A stretch of DNA of 64,000 nt from Ophiobolus disseminans. Taxonomy: Eukaryota > Ascomycota > Dothideomycetes > Pleosporales > Phaeosphaeriaceae. The translations under genes and the position numbers were made by a program. Of this stretch, positions 10,269-22,224 are shown in pieces. The first letter of the stretch is position 1; each line of letters starts with the position of its first letter. Where the stretch lies: positions 1,191,065 to 1,255,064 of the forward strand of contig MU006216.1 in the NCBI GenBank assembly GCA_010093685.1, read 5' to 3'. A model generated the notes under the pieces. That model saw only the letters and a program-made list of their open reading frames with translations. It was not told the origin of the DNA and did no database searches.

Positions 10269-11293
10269 CTAAATCTTGTCCTCTACCACCTCCTGCCACT
10301 CCCGCTCTGCCCGTCTGATCAGCTCCTCGTACACCGTCCAGGCCAGCGCACTGCTGACGGCTTTCCTCGCAATGCGGATGCCCAGCCCGTCGAACAGACT
10401 CCTCGTGCCCTCTTCCGCGAGCATCTTCTTCGCCGCCTGCACCATGTTGACATACCGGTCTGGCATGAGCTGGATACGCGTCTTGATCGCATCAAAGGGA
10501 TTCGTGACGGTGGTGCCCAGCCCCGCTGCCGCAACACCAGATATGAAGTTTATGCCTGCGGACGTGCTTGTGGACAGTTTCGTGCTCGCGCCCGACGACT
10601 CTTCGATCTTGGTAGCCAGCGTAGAGAGGCGGCGCTTCGACTGCTCGTAGAAAAGGACGTAGAGGCCTGCATACGGCGCGTCGCGCACTGCGGTTGCGCC
10701 GAAGCCGGCGAAGAAGCCCTTCATGCCCTCGGTGCGGAAGATGTCTCGCGAGGCCGAGAAGAGCGAGTTGTAGTTGTACAAATTGCTTTCGTAGCGCACT
10801 TTCAGCACCGTGATTGGCATCATCAGAAACCCCGCCCATGTCCGCGCGAATGCACCGGTTGCGAGGTTGGCCGTGTTGCTCAGCTTGGGCAGAGAGCTCG
10901 AGTGCTCTCCGCCTTTGATGGCTACATCCCCGCGGCCTGCTGCGAGCAAGCTAGCTCGTCGTCGCAGCGCATTCAAGCCGGAGAAGTAGATGGCCGACCC
11001 GCATCCCGTGCGGAGGGTGCTGGGTAACGTGCCCCTCCAGAACTGTTGTATCGGGTTTGGCCCATTTGCAATCGATCGGATCGTACCGAGAAGTGTGCTC
11101 GAGCGCGACTGCTGGACCCGCGTCTTCAAGAGGTCGGCGGGCTGAAGTAGGACGGCCGAGAGCACGCCTGAACTCAGACCGGCGAAGAAGTGGACTGCAT
11201 GGTTGTTAGTGACCAATTTGGCGGCGTGGGTTGCTTCCAATGGAGCTTCAGCTTACAAGTCGAAGATGCGCGCGACTTGGACCCATCTGACAT
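10269..11293 (-). CDS. HEM25: Mitochondrial glycine carrier (SLC25A38 / Hem25 type)
   Basis: Exons 11293-11257 and 11194-10269 give 320 residues. The 62-nt intron has donor GTAAGC, branch CACTAAC and acceptor GCAG. It is a mitochondrial carrier with three repeats, each bearing the signature: PADLLKTR (about residue 31), PITVLKVR (139) and PFDAIKTR (245). The repeats also carry the usual Gly-rich and aromatic features (QQFWRGTLPSTLRTG, GFFAGFGATAVRDAPYAGLY, LFDGLGIRIARK). RTGCGSAIYF and RDAPYAGLYVLFYE are characteristic of the SLC25A38 branch, which imports glycine into the matrix for 5-aminolevulinate and haem synthesis. Length matches the family. Without the splice the reading would begin MEATHAAK, which lacks the family N-terminus. 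Confidence 0.9.
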
Positions 11294-11613
11294 TTCCGCA
11301 CCGTCGACGTTCAATGGTTATGATAGGTGATACGATGGGGTGCTCGGCATATTGCAAAGAACTGTCAACAGCGTGCGAGGGCTATCCGGCGTCAGACGAG
11401 CTGCACTCGCTTTGGCGCCTTGTCGCGAAAATAATGCATGACGGTCTTCAACACCGCATCGACCCGAGAACGCGGCGGTCGGTACGCCGAGGCACCCTTT
11501 GTGATTGCCCCGCACCCATCACCCAGGCCCCTTCGCAATGAAGCTCAAGATGCTCAAACGTGAAGTATTGTTTTGGAAAATGTAGTATTATCGTAGCTAT
11601 ACAGTATGCATGC
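11294..11613. other. Short intergenic spacer, HEM25 upstream / TRAPPC11 downstream
   Basis: These 320 bp lie between two minus-strand genes. They should contain the HEM25 promoter and the TRAPPC11 3' end. No other feature is seen. Confidence 0.45.
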
Positions 11614-14600
11614 TCAAGATTCTATGCCTTCCTCAACCCCAGGCACCCAGACACTGATCCCCTTCTTATCCATGCGTAACCCTTCCGTCGCTTGCACCTT
11701 CAAAGTCTTGTTGAAGTACCGGTCCATTACTCTCAGAGTCGGCGAGATCCAAACGCCTCTCACCAACGGATACAAGTTGAACCGCACCGTCTGCCTACTC
11801 ATCGGTAGTATATGTAGCGTCCTCGTTTTCGCGCCACTGAAACCAAACTCTTCGCTGGCCTCCATGTTCAGCTCGAAAGTGAGAAAGTGCATCGTGGGAT
11901 TCTCCAACGTGTAGTCGACATGCACTAGGTTGTCTACCGTGCTGGAGAGAACTGCAGAGGCCAAGACGCGAGGTTCGCTAGAGGGTATTTGAATGCGCGG
12001 GATGGGGAGTGCCGACGTTACGTCTGGGGCGTTGGGAGAAGAGGTGCGCTGCCAGGTGATGTTCAGCGTCGTGTCTAGGGCGGTAGACCGACGTTCTTCG
12101 AGGTTGTTCTTCCGCACGTCGAGGCTGAACGACCATTCGTTCAGTACTTGAGCATCTACTGTCATGTCAGAGACCTCGAATTCCTTGGAAACATCGCACG
12201 CCGCGCCTCCATGAACGCCATGTACTTGGACATTGAGGTCTTTGATCACAAGCTGCTCGTCAGCAAAGGATGCGACTTTAGCCCGTAGACCCCATTTCTG
12301 TGCGATACCAAAAGCGTCTGTAGACTCAGGATTCAGATTGCTCTCAGCCTCTTGAAGCTCAAAGTAGCTCGGCCATGGATCTGGATGTACCCGTGCATTG
12401 AGATCGTAGCTCGCTTCGAAAGGTGCGTTGAAGACAAGATCGGCAACAGTGATTTTGGATATTGGTATGTCGCGGTCGCTCAATAGGTGATACAAGACCT
12501 TGACTTCCAAAGCGTAGTCTGCTGGGTCCGGTGGTGCCACGAAGCGTATTTTCTCTGTCGTCTTCTCGCCTTGGGCAAGTTTGCCAACCACATGGCCAGG
12601 CAAGTCCATGTCGTCAGAGCTGTCGAGTGGTGGTGGAACCTCCTTCATCGGTGATGCTGCGGGACGGTCCAGCCATGAGTAGCTGAGAGTATCTTTAGAC
12701 CGGCCCAAAAGCCTAACTTCCAGCACAGCTTCTGTAGCCTCTTCTTCTAGGTTTTGTATCTCAATCGCTATTATGACAGGCTCATCCGTGTAGTACTGGT
12801 TGTGCACCTCAGGTAGCCTGATCTCCATCTTTGGTGGCTTGGGAAGGATCTTGATCGACGTGGAAGAGCCACCCCTGACTTTTCGCGCCTTTGGTCCATC
12901 TTTGGTAGCATTCCACCATAGAGGCGACTGTTGCTCGCTGAGAAGATCAACGCTCGAGCATATGAGAGCAAAACGCCCTGTAGCCACTTCGAAAACGCAG
13001 TTGGTGATGCCGATGTCTCCCGCTTCGCGAAAGATTAACGAGAAGTCGTACACCTTAGTCTGTCCAGCATGAAGCCGCAAGTCAGAGTCGCCGGTCCATC
13101 GCGGTTTGTGGCCCTGCATAGCGCTTTCTTCGAGCACAACATTGTGTGCACTGGAATTGCTGTTGCTTGAGTTGACATTTTCCACGTCATGAACTAATTG
13201 CACTTCGCTCAGGCCCCCTTCGAACTGAAAAGCTAATGAAGAGAGGGTGACGGGCGCTGAACCTGGTCGCGCGTTCGACTTGATAACAATTTGCGATGCT
13301 AAGGGCTCACCAACGTTACCCTCGATGGCGGAAAAGGCGAATGTCATGGTCACTGTATTGTCAGCTAGGCTCACTTCGCAAGCGGAGGTAACCTACAACA
13401 CGAGATGCTATCTTTCGTGTCAAGTCTGACAGTCACTTTGTCAGCATTCAAAAAATTGTCTTGTGAGAACGCATCTAAGCATGCCATCAAATCGTGCTTA
13501 TATCGGGTTTTGCCAGGGACGACTGGTTGGTGTCAATGACAGCACGGTAATGGGCGATCTGATACTGACCTTGACTGTAGAGCTCCCATTCGGTAGCTAG
13601 ATATGTTTCGCGATCTCCAACGCGAAGCGCACACTCGTGAAGACCCCATAGCACCTCTGAAGCAGGAGACCACCAACCCTCTCTCCTCCAGGTCATTGTT
13701 TGCCATAGCGGCCGGAGTATCTCGAAAGCCTCGTCGAAGCGCTTTACATGTAACAAAGTTCTTGCCACGTCTAGTTGTAGCTGATCCACCTTTCGGTGCT
13801 GTCCTCGTGCCTGAAACTCAACAACTGCGGCGCGTAACTTTGAAGATATGTCATCCCAATGCTCAAAGCCGCCGGCTACACCAGACAAAGGAAGCTCCTC
13901 GTGAGGCTGGGGCACCATATAGCCATCATAGATCTGGTTTCGGTTAGAGACCCTTGTCGCAGGTGACATACCCGGGGGCGTCCGATCTTCCTCAGGCATT
14001 TCGCGAGCCAGGAACAAGCGTCTCTTTGCATGTTCAGCCGAGAGCCTCTGCCAGTATCCAGCGTGATGGAGGAGTTCCCATGGTGGCAACCTCTCTCCAA
14101 CCGGGAACTGCTTTTCTGGCAACGCAAACACTGCATTTGTACCTTCACTGAGAGGATCCGCATCTGGTTGCGTTATTCGAAATGCTGGCAACTCTGCACG
14201 CTGGATGATCTGCGCCATGACCTGTGCCCATCTCGACTCCCATGCTTCCCACCCGTAATTTGACGTGCCCTTGCCTCGACGATCGAGAACATCTCTTAAC
14301 CGCATCTTGTATCTCAGCCAGGTCTGTGCCGCCGCGGTAGGTGAATTGTTCCATAACTGACATCGTATGTGTCTCATGGCGATCACATCTGCAAGTTGCC
14401 GTATCTCATCCCATCTCGGTGACCAGCTCGCCGTGATTTCGAATATGCCTTCCGGTCCAAACAGCGCCTCAAGAGCAATGTTGTAGTGTCTCTGCGCGGC
14501 ATCCATTTCCTGGCGGAACTCTGCGAAGACTCCTAGCTTGAAGTCATAGCGGACACCCCAGCCCGGATACGACAACGTCTGGGAGGTCCCTCGAGTTGGC

Positions 14601-15529
14601 GGTGCTGTCGGCGGAGGTATCGTGCCCCTGCCTTTCTTACGCCGGGCATGCTTGGTCAGATCTCGGTAGTATTCGACGCAGATGGGCTGCAGTACAGATA
14701 GCACGGAGGTAACGAAAGCACGTAGCTCGACTTGGGACGTGTTTGGTGGGAGAAAGAAAAGCGAATTTTTGGGGTCGAGACCAGTGGTACGCCGGATGTT
14801 CGCCAGGCGCTCTTCAATATCCGGCGACTCTAGTATCGTCTTGTCGCTCAGCAGCACCACGACGAATCGCGTGCGGTATTCCGACCTCTGTATCTGGCCC
14901 TTGATCTTGTTGATGTCCGTCTTGAGCTGGTTGTCATGCAGGCTGTTTGTGATGGGGTCGGTGGTGAAGTCGAAGAAGGAGATGAATGCGGAAGGCACGT
15001 AGTCCTGGTGCTTTGCTAACCAGGAAGGCGCGATGACCCCGTCTGGGAAGGAGGTAGCCCCGGGCGAGAGGGGTGATATGGGCGAGTGGAGTGTCCATGA
15101 GGTGGCTGCCGCGATGGTGGGACTACCGGGCGGGGTGGTAGCAGACGTCGTCGGCGCATCAGCTTTCTTCGGGGGCAGCTGGAAGTTCTAGCGAGAGTCA
15201 GTATGCGAATATTGGTGTCCGCATCTTGGAGGCGCCTGACCTACCCTCCCTACAGCCCGAATTCTGAAGCCGTGCGCGAGGCCCTTACGCGCAGGTACCC
15301 GTCCATTCCAGGGCGCGTTTGTGGCATCTGTGCTGAGGAAGTCCTGCAGCAGTATGTTTGCTCGGTCGCCAGTCACGGGCTGTATTTCTGAGCTGATGGT
15401 CGTCGTGGCCCGGCCAGGGAGCACATTGTTGGCGGGCGGAGGGGGAGCAAGCTCTTTGCTCGTCCCAAGGCCGGACAGCACTATGAAGGGCAGGTTGTGC
15501 TGGACATATTCAGGCGGGTATGCGTCCAT
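11614..15529 (-). CDS. TRAPPC11: TRAPP complex subunit 11 (foie gras / gryzun domains)
   Basis: Exons 15529-15245, 15187-13570, 13522-13397 and 13352-11614 give 1,255 residues, close to the family's usual length. Introns are 57, 47 and 44 nt and keep the frame; the second join restores VVPGKTRYKHDLMACLDAF. The protein opens with MDAYPPEYVQHNLP. It continues through an alpha-solenoid foie gras region (about 300-620, with LGVFAEFRQEMDAAQRHYNI and RHIRCQLWN). A long beta-sandwich second half ends in a gryzun-type region (LVRGVWISPTLRVMD). TRAPPC11 belongs to the metazoan and filamentous-fungal TRAPP complex that activates Rab GTPases in ER-Golgi traffic; budding yeast lacks it. What looks like two ORFs is one gene split by introns. 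A (TGC)n tract lies in the 5' leader just before the ATG. Confidence 0.9.
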
Positions 15530-16000
15530 GTCTACGGTGCTGCTGCTGCTGCTGCTACTGCTGCAGGGCCATGAAGCTGCGGGCTAGGCTAGGAATTTGC
15601 AGATGCGGAGGTGCTGCGGGGGACCTTCTCCTACGGCTCGCAACTTGTGCAGGTGGAGGGAGACGCCATGGAGTGTGGTGGGTAGGGGTCGCGCTTGGGC
15701 GTGTTTGCTGGGCTGCGACAGCTAGCCCGAGGCGCATGCAGACTGGATTGGTGGTGGTGAAGATGTCATACTGCCGGCGAGTCGGAGGTACCCTGAGCTA
15801 CTTCGTACTCTCTCTCCCGCCAACTCTCTCCGCATAAACGCGCCCTGCTCTCCAGATCGCAAAGCCACGCGACAGGATATTCACCACCCCTCCCACCTTC
15901 ACTCCCGGAAGCTTGCCACATCTCCTCCACCCCCGAGCAAATACGTCACTCTGCACACCTACCAACTTTCTGGTGGAGCCAGCCAGGAGGCCTCGGCACC
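15530..16000. promoter_or_regulatory. Divergent promoter region, TRAPPC11 / RXT2
   Basis: These 471 bp separate two divergent start codons. The left end carries a trinucleotide repeat in the TRAPPC11 leader. Pyrimidine-rich tracts (for example CTCTCTCCCGCC near 15808) sit on the RXT2 side, which is common upstream of fungal genes. No specific factor site was assigned. Confidence 0.45.
15538..15567. repeat. TGC/GCA trinucleotide repeat
   Basis: Seven uninterrupted TGC units are followed by TAC and two more TGC. On the TRAPPC11 sense (minus) strand this is a GCA/CAG tract ending eight bases upstream of the start codon, so it lies in the 5' leader and is not translated in the chosen model. Confidence 0.85.
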
Positions 16001-17452
16001 ATGGCGAGCCAACAGCAGCAGATCATTGATACCATTTTCAACATGAAGAGGAAGCTGCTGCGAAAAGACGATAGTATGGAGCCCTGTGTACGTGCAATGC
16101 GCCCAGCTAACACGCGCAGCGGACACAGACGAAGCCGACGCCTTCAACAATGACAGCAGACAGGATCTGAAGCGCAAAGTCCAATATGCGCGCGGCAGCG
16201 ACCCAGACTTCCTGTTAGATCCCCGACCATACAAAAAGGTAAGAATCCGACTTTGGGTGGCTCTTTGCTCTGTGGCTAACACACCATAGCGCGTAGATCA
16301 TGCCGGCTACAAACGCTACATCCTCCAGCGCAACCCACCGCGCTTCGACCCTGACGGAGATGTCGTCGACCCCGACGACGAGTATGAAGACGAGGATGAC
16401 CTCGAGGCGGTGCAAGAAAACCCGTATGCCAACATACAGTTAGAAAGTGCGCAGACCTCCAAGCCGCTCACGAGACGACAACGGCTAACCAAGTCATAGA
16501 CCTTCTGGCGCCGTTGACCTCGGCCGCCGATCTCCCTACCCACCCCGCCCTCAGCGTAGCCTACACATCGAGACACCTCACAGATCTGGCAAACGAAGCG
16601 GGCGAGCTCTCACGGAAAGAGCAAGTCACAATCGCTCGCGCGCAGACCCTGCACATGAAGCTAATAGGCGACTCTGCATTTGCACCTGATGCGCTAGCCG
16701 GTATGGGCAATGTGCCATGGCACGACCCATGGACGAATGGAGCGTCAAGATGTGAAGAGAATGGAGTAGCCCACAGGGCCGCCAACGCTGAAGCACAAGA
16801 CCCCACAGCCGCTACAGTAGATGTGGACATGGAAGACGCGGGGCGAACAAATGGAACGAATGGCGAGACACATGCAGCATTATCGAATGGCACAGAGCCT
16901 GTTCCCAATGGGGCGTCGCACGATGCGAATGCGGACCCAGTTGCGGAAGACGGTGACATGGCGGACGATGCGTCTGATACCGCCTCACAACAGACGGCGC
17001 ACCGCATGACGACGCGTGCCCGGGCCCAAGCAGCTTCGACGCCTTCACCACCTCACTCACCCTCGAGCGATGTCCATGCCATACATCCCCTCTACACCTT
17101 TTCCACGGATTCGTTGCCCGACCGCGATCTCGGACTACCGCCTCAAGAAGCCGAGGACACACGCATGCTGCTTTTGGCCTATGTGCAGAAGCAAGAGGAA
17201 GTGGCGCGGGCAACGGCTGATCTCTATCGAGGCATGCTGCAAGCTGATCGCATGAGGCAGGACGTCTTCAAGTGGTCCAAAGCGGAGACCCACGTGGGCG
17301 AAATGAGCGACGGCGAGGATTGGTATGACAATGAAGAGTGGAGCTTAGACCAAGATCTGCTGAAAGGTCGGGATGAAGAAGACGACGAAACAGCTGTGCC
17401 TGGCAAAAAGAGCACAAGACAGCGGCGGAAGCCTGACAAGGAAGACCGATAG
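16001..17452 (+). CDS. RXT2: Rpd3L histone deacetylase complex subunit Rxt2
   Basis: Exons 16001-16073, 16120-16238, 16290-16446 and 16500-17452 give 433 residues. The introns are 46, 51 and 53 nt and each junction keeps frame. The spliced N-terminus contains the Rxt2 core: FNMKRKLLRKDD, LLDPRPYKKRVDHAGYKRYI, ENPYANIQLENLLAPLTSA and ADLPTHPALSVAYTSRHLT (about residues 10-160). The remainder is acidic and Ser/Thr/Ala-rich, with a late helical segment (LLLAYVQKQEEVARATADLYRG) and a basic end (KKSTRQRRKPDK). Rxt2 is a structural subunit of the large Rpd3 deacetylase complex that represses transcription from chromatin. The first intron uses donor GTATGG; the nearby GTACGT would break the frame and leave a 30-nt intron. 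The next gene in the same direction starts 241 bp downstream. Confidence 0.85.
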
Positions 17453-17693
17453 CTTCGGCCTAACAATGCTTCGGCGAGGCGCAAGTACTGAGTTTAGCAT
17501 CGTCCTTCTGCATTATGCGGCGAATATTATGATACCAGGGCCAAATGAACCCACTGCTCCTTCCCCTTCAAGATTAAGTTCCAACCGCTCCTACCTTCTC
17601 ACGCGTTGACTCCACAATCAACACCGGCCGTGCCTGCTTCATCTACCAAACCTCACTTGCGGTTCCATCTCACCTCACCCCAGTCGCAACAGC

Positions 17694-18930
17694 ATGGAGT
17701 ACGTGTTGCGCTGCAATGACCTCAAGTGTCGCTCGCAACTTCATGACCGCGCTGTCGTCACTACCTGCAGGTTCGTCTCCTCAGATTCGTCTTGGACTTG
17801 AGTTAACTGTTTGATTAGTCATGTTTTCTGCACCCCATGTGCCGATGCCACCGGGCTCTCGAGTTCGACAAATGCGCGCAGGACGTGTCCAGCATGCAGT
17901 GCATCACTCCACAATCCAGATGATGTTGTCGTTGCCGGATTAACGCCGTCCGAAGACTACAAGACCAGTGTGCTCAGTGGTCTCAGCCCTACAGTCATCA
18001 TGGAATGTGCAAGTCGCGGTCTCGCGTTCCACAGCTACCAGACTTCGCAAGAAATCATATACCAAGAGCATCTGGCAAAAGGCCTGACGGAAAAGTACAA
18101 CACGCTGAGCCAGCAAATGGACCAGCTCATTCATGAGGCCAACTCGCAGATCAAGGATTTGCAGGACAAAATGCATGGTAAGTTCACGCCATCGTAGTCT
18201 GAAAGCGGCACTGATGATTCGTTAGCGATGCAAAGCGAGCATAACTCACTGGAGGCGAAGAACTTGGAGCTTCTGAATTGTTTCAAAGAGAAAAGCAAGT
18301 CGCAACAGCACATTATGAAGCTCTACCAGGCACTCAAGGCGCAAGTTATGGCATCCCACGTTGCCACCGCCGCTGGCGACGAAGCAGAAATGACATTGCA
18401 GACTGCCCGTGGCGATCGCTTCATCGATAGACTACCAGGCACAAGGATCGGTACCGCAAGTTACAGCCAAATGGAATTGAACCAGCAGATGGGTGGTGGA
18501 AGGTCGCATGTACGAGATGAGAGTCGGAGCTCCGGCAGTAGCGGACATCAGCAGCGAGGTGGTGTCGGATTGGGACCATCTTATGCTTCTCATCTGCAAG
18601 GCCGTGGATTGGGAGGGAGAATGGGTACTGGTCGTATGTCATTTGGAATCCAGCCAACAAGTTCTGCATAACTAATATTTTCGCACAGAGTCCGCTCCCG
18701 TCGAGACCCCATCCAACGCCCACCGAAGTCGTCTCCCAGTCCTCGGCAGCACGCGCCAAAACGTGTATCTCAGTCAAGACACCGGCCCACCATATCAGAA
18801 CTCACCGATGACCCGGCAGCCTCTGGGAGGAGGGGTTGCACGAAACTTGGGCAGCTTTGGGCTTGGAGGCGGAGGCAAAACATCACGAAGGTCAGGAGGG
18901 ACTCCGAACAACGGGCCATTGGGACGATAA
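17694..18930 (+). CDS. HEI10: Meiotic crossover RING protein (HEI10 / CCNB1IP1 type)
   Basis: Exons 17694-17770, 17819-18177, 18226-18630 and 18689-18930 give 360 residues, all junctions in frame. The N-terminal RING has C7, C12, C25, H27, C30, C33, C49 and C52; the first splice creates TTCSHVFCTPC, so it is required for the finger. A long coiled coil follows (about 110-180, with KYNTLSQQMDQLIHEANSQIKDL). The C-terminal half is Gly/Arg/Ser-rich. This order matches HEI10, a SUMO/ubiquitin E3 that gathers at crossover-designated sites on meiotic chromosomes in Sordaria, plants and mammals. The last exon (SAPVETPSNAHRSRL to NNGPLGR) joins through donor GTCGTA and acceptor CACAG; reading through that intron would end after ten codons. 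Confidence 0.88.
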
Positions 18931-21900
18931 GCGATGGCAGAAGAATGACTGGCGTCGGTGCGGATTTCCGCGCACGCTGGGAAGGGTCCTGAACGGTGAA
19001 CGTTTGGGGCGTGTCCATGCAGCCGGGACCGTGGCAGACGCTGTGCAACGTCGTACATAGCAGCGCTTAAGTGAAGAATCTCTGTAGTCGAAATGAACAT
19101 GAGACATACTCTAAGCTTGTACATCTGTGCCGCAGGACTGCTATCCCTCAGGCCATTTCACCGCCTAACGCCAGACCACACCGCCTTGTCCACGGGAAGA
19201 TAATAATGTGGTTCGAGTTGTATGGCTTGATGTTGAGCATCGGTAGATAAGAGCATTCGTAGAATCGACAGCTCGCCTACATAGTCGTGCATCCGCTATC
19301 GGGGTTTGGGCTCATTGCTGGTGGAGGCTTTGATACAAGGTGCAGATAGCCGTCCGGTGGGTTGATGCCTAAGGCTTTGTTGGGTTAGCATTGCTATCGA
19401 CGATACGTCGAGCCTTTGTTGAGTCGTTGTCTACGTTGGGTTGCAAATGAGTTAAGAAGTTATGCGAGCCAGCGAGAACGTGACGAGTCGTCCCTTGGTA
19501 TGCAAACTTCAGTGATCGGACGATACCTGCCGTGCCAGGTGCGGTGCTACCGAGGAGTCATAGCTGAGAAGTTCGATGTGCATGCCTAGATGTTTGCGGT
19601 GTGTCTTCGTTGATGCATATGCAGTACGAAAATTACATGTCATTTTTAGACACTTCAGGGGCGATGATCGCATCATGAGGCGGTGGTAGTGTGCATCCTC
19701 GCTTGCACAAGTCGAAGGCTTAAGATTAACGAAAGTTAGATCGCCAGAGGCTTGTGGGCGATGAGATTCCCCGGCACGAGAGTTCCTTGCCCCTTTATCG
19801 TGTGGTCGACGTCGTTTTCTCGCAAAAGTTGCTTGTAGTGGCGAGTGGAACGGTTAGGGCGTGATTGGTGCGTCGTGCGTGGTTTACCTGCTAGGTTCGA
19901 CTGCAGCTGCAGCTGAAGAGACGGCATACGAACCTGGTTGGACGATATCGCAGTTGCATAGGCGGAGTCCTGGAGGCAAGGTGTGGTGTGGAGATTCTGG
20001 TGGCTCTGTCGCAGGATGGGTTCTACGACCAATGTTGGGCGCACGCTCTATTGGTGTCCGATATCGAGCTCCTTAGATGACCGGATCATTCGAGCCCAGG
20101 TGTATTCGAAGGTTCGTTGGGTTGTAGTAGAGAATACGTTGTTGTGTCATATGCAAGAACGACGCATCGTTTCTTAAGCGGGTCCCTCATAGGGATGATA
20201 GGTGGCAAGGCCGTTTTGCGAACCTGCACACCTGCCTTACATGCATGAGGCCGTCACATTCCTTGTAGCGGCCTGAGGCTCACCTGTCCCAACGACATCT
20301 CATCTCCTTAAACTTTGATGAAGTGCAGGTGTTGTTTGAGATGTCGTTTCGTAATGTGGCGATGGATTATTTGTCAAAGCCCTGACGATGGTGAGTTTCT
20401 CAGCAGCGTCTGCATGATGTGTGGCGCAGCAAGGGTCTATCCGCTGTCGCCATCGCAGAGCTCGTTCGCCAGAGGAATCCTCGCCATCAGAAGGTTACGC
20501 GGACACACGGTATTGCCGCAACGTGTTAGATGGCGTAGGTGGTTCTGGAAGAATTTGCTTGGGCAGGTTCAAGGTTCCCGTGTCTTTCACCCAGGCCCTT
20601 CTTACGTTTCAGGAAGGTTTGGCACTCAAGCGTCGAATGGCATGTGAAGATCGCAGCTTGCATTTTGCTCTTGTACAATGTCTGTCATAGACACGTTTTT
20701 CCAGAGTATTTGCCCTCGGAGGCCCCCATTAATTACGAAAAGCGGACCAGGAATGGCGGTGTATCATCTGCAGTCATCCAAACAACTGCGCGTGACAATC
20801 AGACATATATCTTACCTTCACTGGTTGCGAGGACGTCACGCGACACTGACTCACCCAGGTGCCCATGTGGTGCATGAGCGTATAGGTCAGGGACATAGTC
20901 AGCTAGTCGAGGCGGGTGGGAGGATATATCTTTACATCAAATCGCATCGATTTCGCCACGCCGTCTATATATAACGGGTAGCCACCGAGCCGCGAAAGCT
21001 GGGAAGAAGGGGAGCCAACAATGTTAACAGAGACGTGGCCAGCTACCGCTGCAGGGGGAAGAATCATGAGGAATATACAACTCATTGGTCCATCTAAGCT
21101 TTAAAGCTGGCTGGCCGCGGATAGATAAAGGAGGTTGCGAAGAAAGGCAAGCGGAGGCGATGTTGACCACAACTCTCTGGTTACCTGAGGCCCATGCTGT
21201 TGCGCTAAGCCAGGCTTTCCACGTGTGCACTTCCTGGTCCTAGCCTCCCAGGCATAACAACGACACCGTTTCGAATCTGACGCAGCACGATGAAGACCCG
21301 CACGACCCGTGCAAGATGCATCCTGTAGCACAGTCTACCCCTCATATGGTGTTCTCACTGCACATGTCCTTGATGCGACGACAGTCGAGGGCCGCTGAGA
21401 GTGAGGCGACGCCCCGGAGATGATCTTCGCCATCGACAACGCCAGGACTGGATCCGGTATGAAGACCGCGTCGACCTTGAGGCGTCGTGTCTAGCGAAAT
21501 GAGGCAGACAATATGCTTGGATTGTCTGATTGCGCACCGTGCGACGGCTTGGAGCATGAATCGGAACATGGCCATAGCCCCCGCCTGCGCTAGCGGTAGC
21601 AGGACGTTGACGACAAACTTTTAGGTACAGCCATGGATGCCTCATCGATCGTCTCTTGGAAACACTCGACCTCCAGCCACAACGGATATGGACAAAAGAT
21701 GTTGGCGTCGTACATGCGCTCTCCAGAGGGCCTCGGTTGACCGGCTCGCTTCCCTTTCCCTATGCCACGCCGTCTTCCAGCACCTGGGATCGCCATCTTC
21801 ATTACACGTATAGAACTCCATAACGCCGACGCTAGGACCCGTACTTTTGCCCGCGAGACCAACACGATGCGATGACACCAAAAACGCGTTGCTGGTGTGT

Positions 21901-22224
21901 GTACACCCAAAGAAACGGCACCGCATTGTCCCGACAAGGACCCTAGAAGGAGACAAGAGATGTTGACTGTGTTGCAACGAATGGGGAAGGAATGGGGCAG
22001 GGGCTAAGAAAGAGCAAAGATCGTCACTACCACGACATGATAAAATCCCACAACTCGCACTCCTAAACGCCAACCACATGAAAGGAGATGAGCAAAGTCG
22101 GTAACACCACACCCCAGCACGACCACACACGAACAGCAACACTATCGTCCTGATGGCATGATCAGGGACCGTGCCCCATCTGATAAGCCGCACGCGTGGT
22201 AACATCGTCACGTCGAAAGTCACT
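18931..22224. other. Gene-poor intergenic region (3.3 kb)
   Basis: This lies between the stop codons of HEI10 (plus) and the first C2H2 gene (minus), so it is a long convergent spacer. No ORF has a recognisable domain. The best candidate is a minus-strand frame ending at 19736 (HYKQLLRENDVDHTIK near its end). A possible intron upstream has donor GTAAAC and branch CCTAAC; it could be the last exon of an unmodelled gene. A PstI/PvuII-like palindromic run (CTGCAGCTGCAG) sits near 19902. Confidence 0.35.

Noticed and set aside
13487..14998. A separate 503-codon gene upstream of the 586-codon ORF ending at 11614
   Set aside because: A 47-nt and a 44-nt intron join both ORFs with a 5' exon into one TRAPPC11 frame, so these are exons of a single gene.
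16081..16119. GTACGT donor in RXT2 exon 1
   Set aside because: It would leave a 30-nt intron and the wrong phase. The GTATGG donor at 16074 restores the conserved frame with a 46-nt intron.
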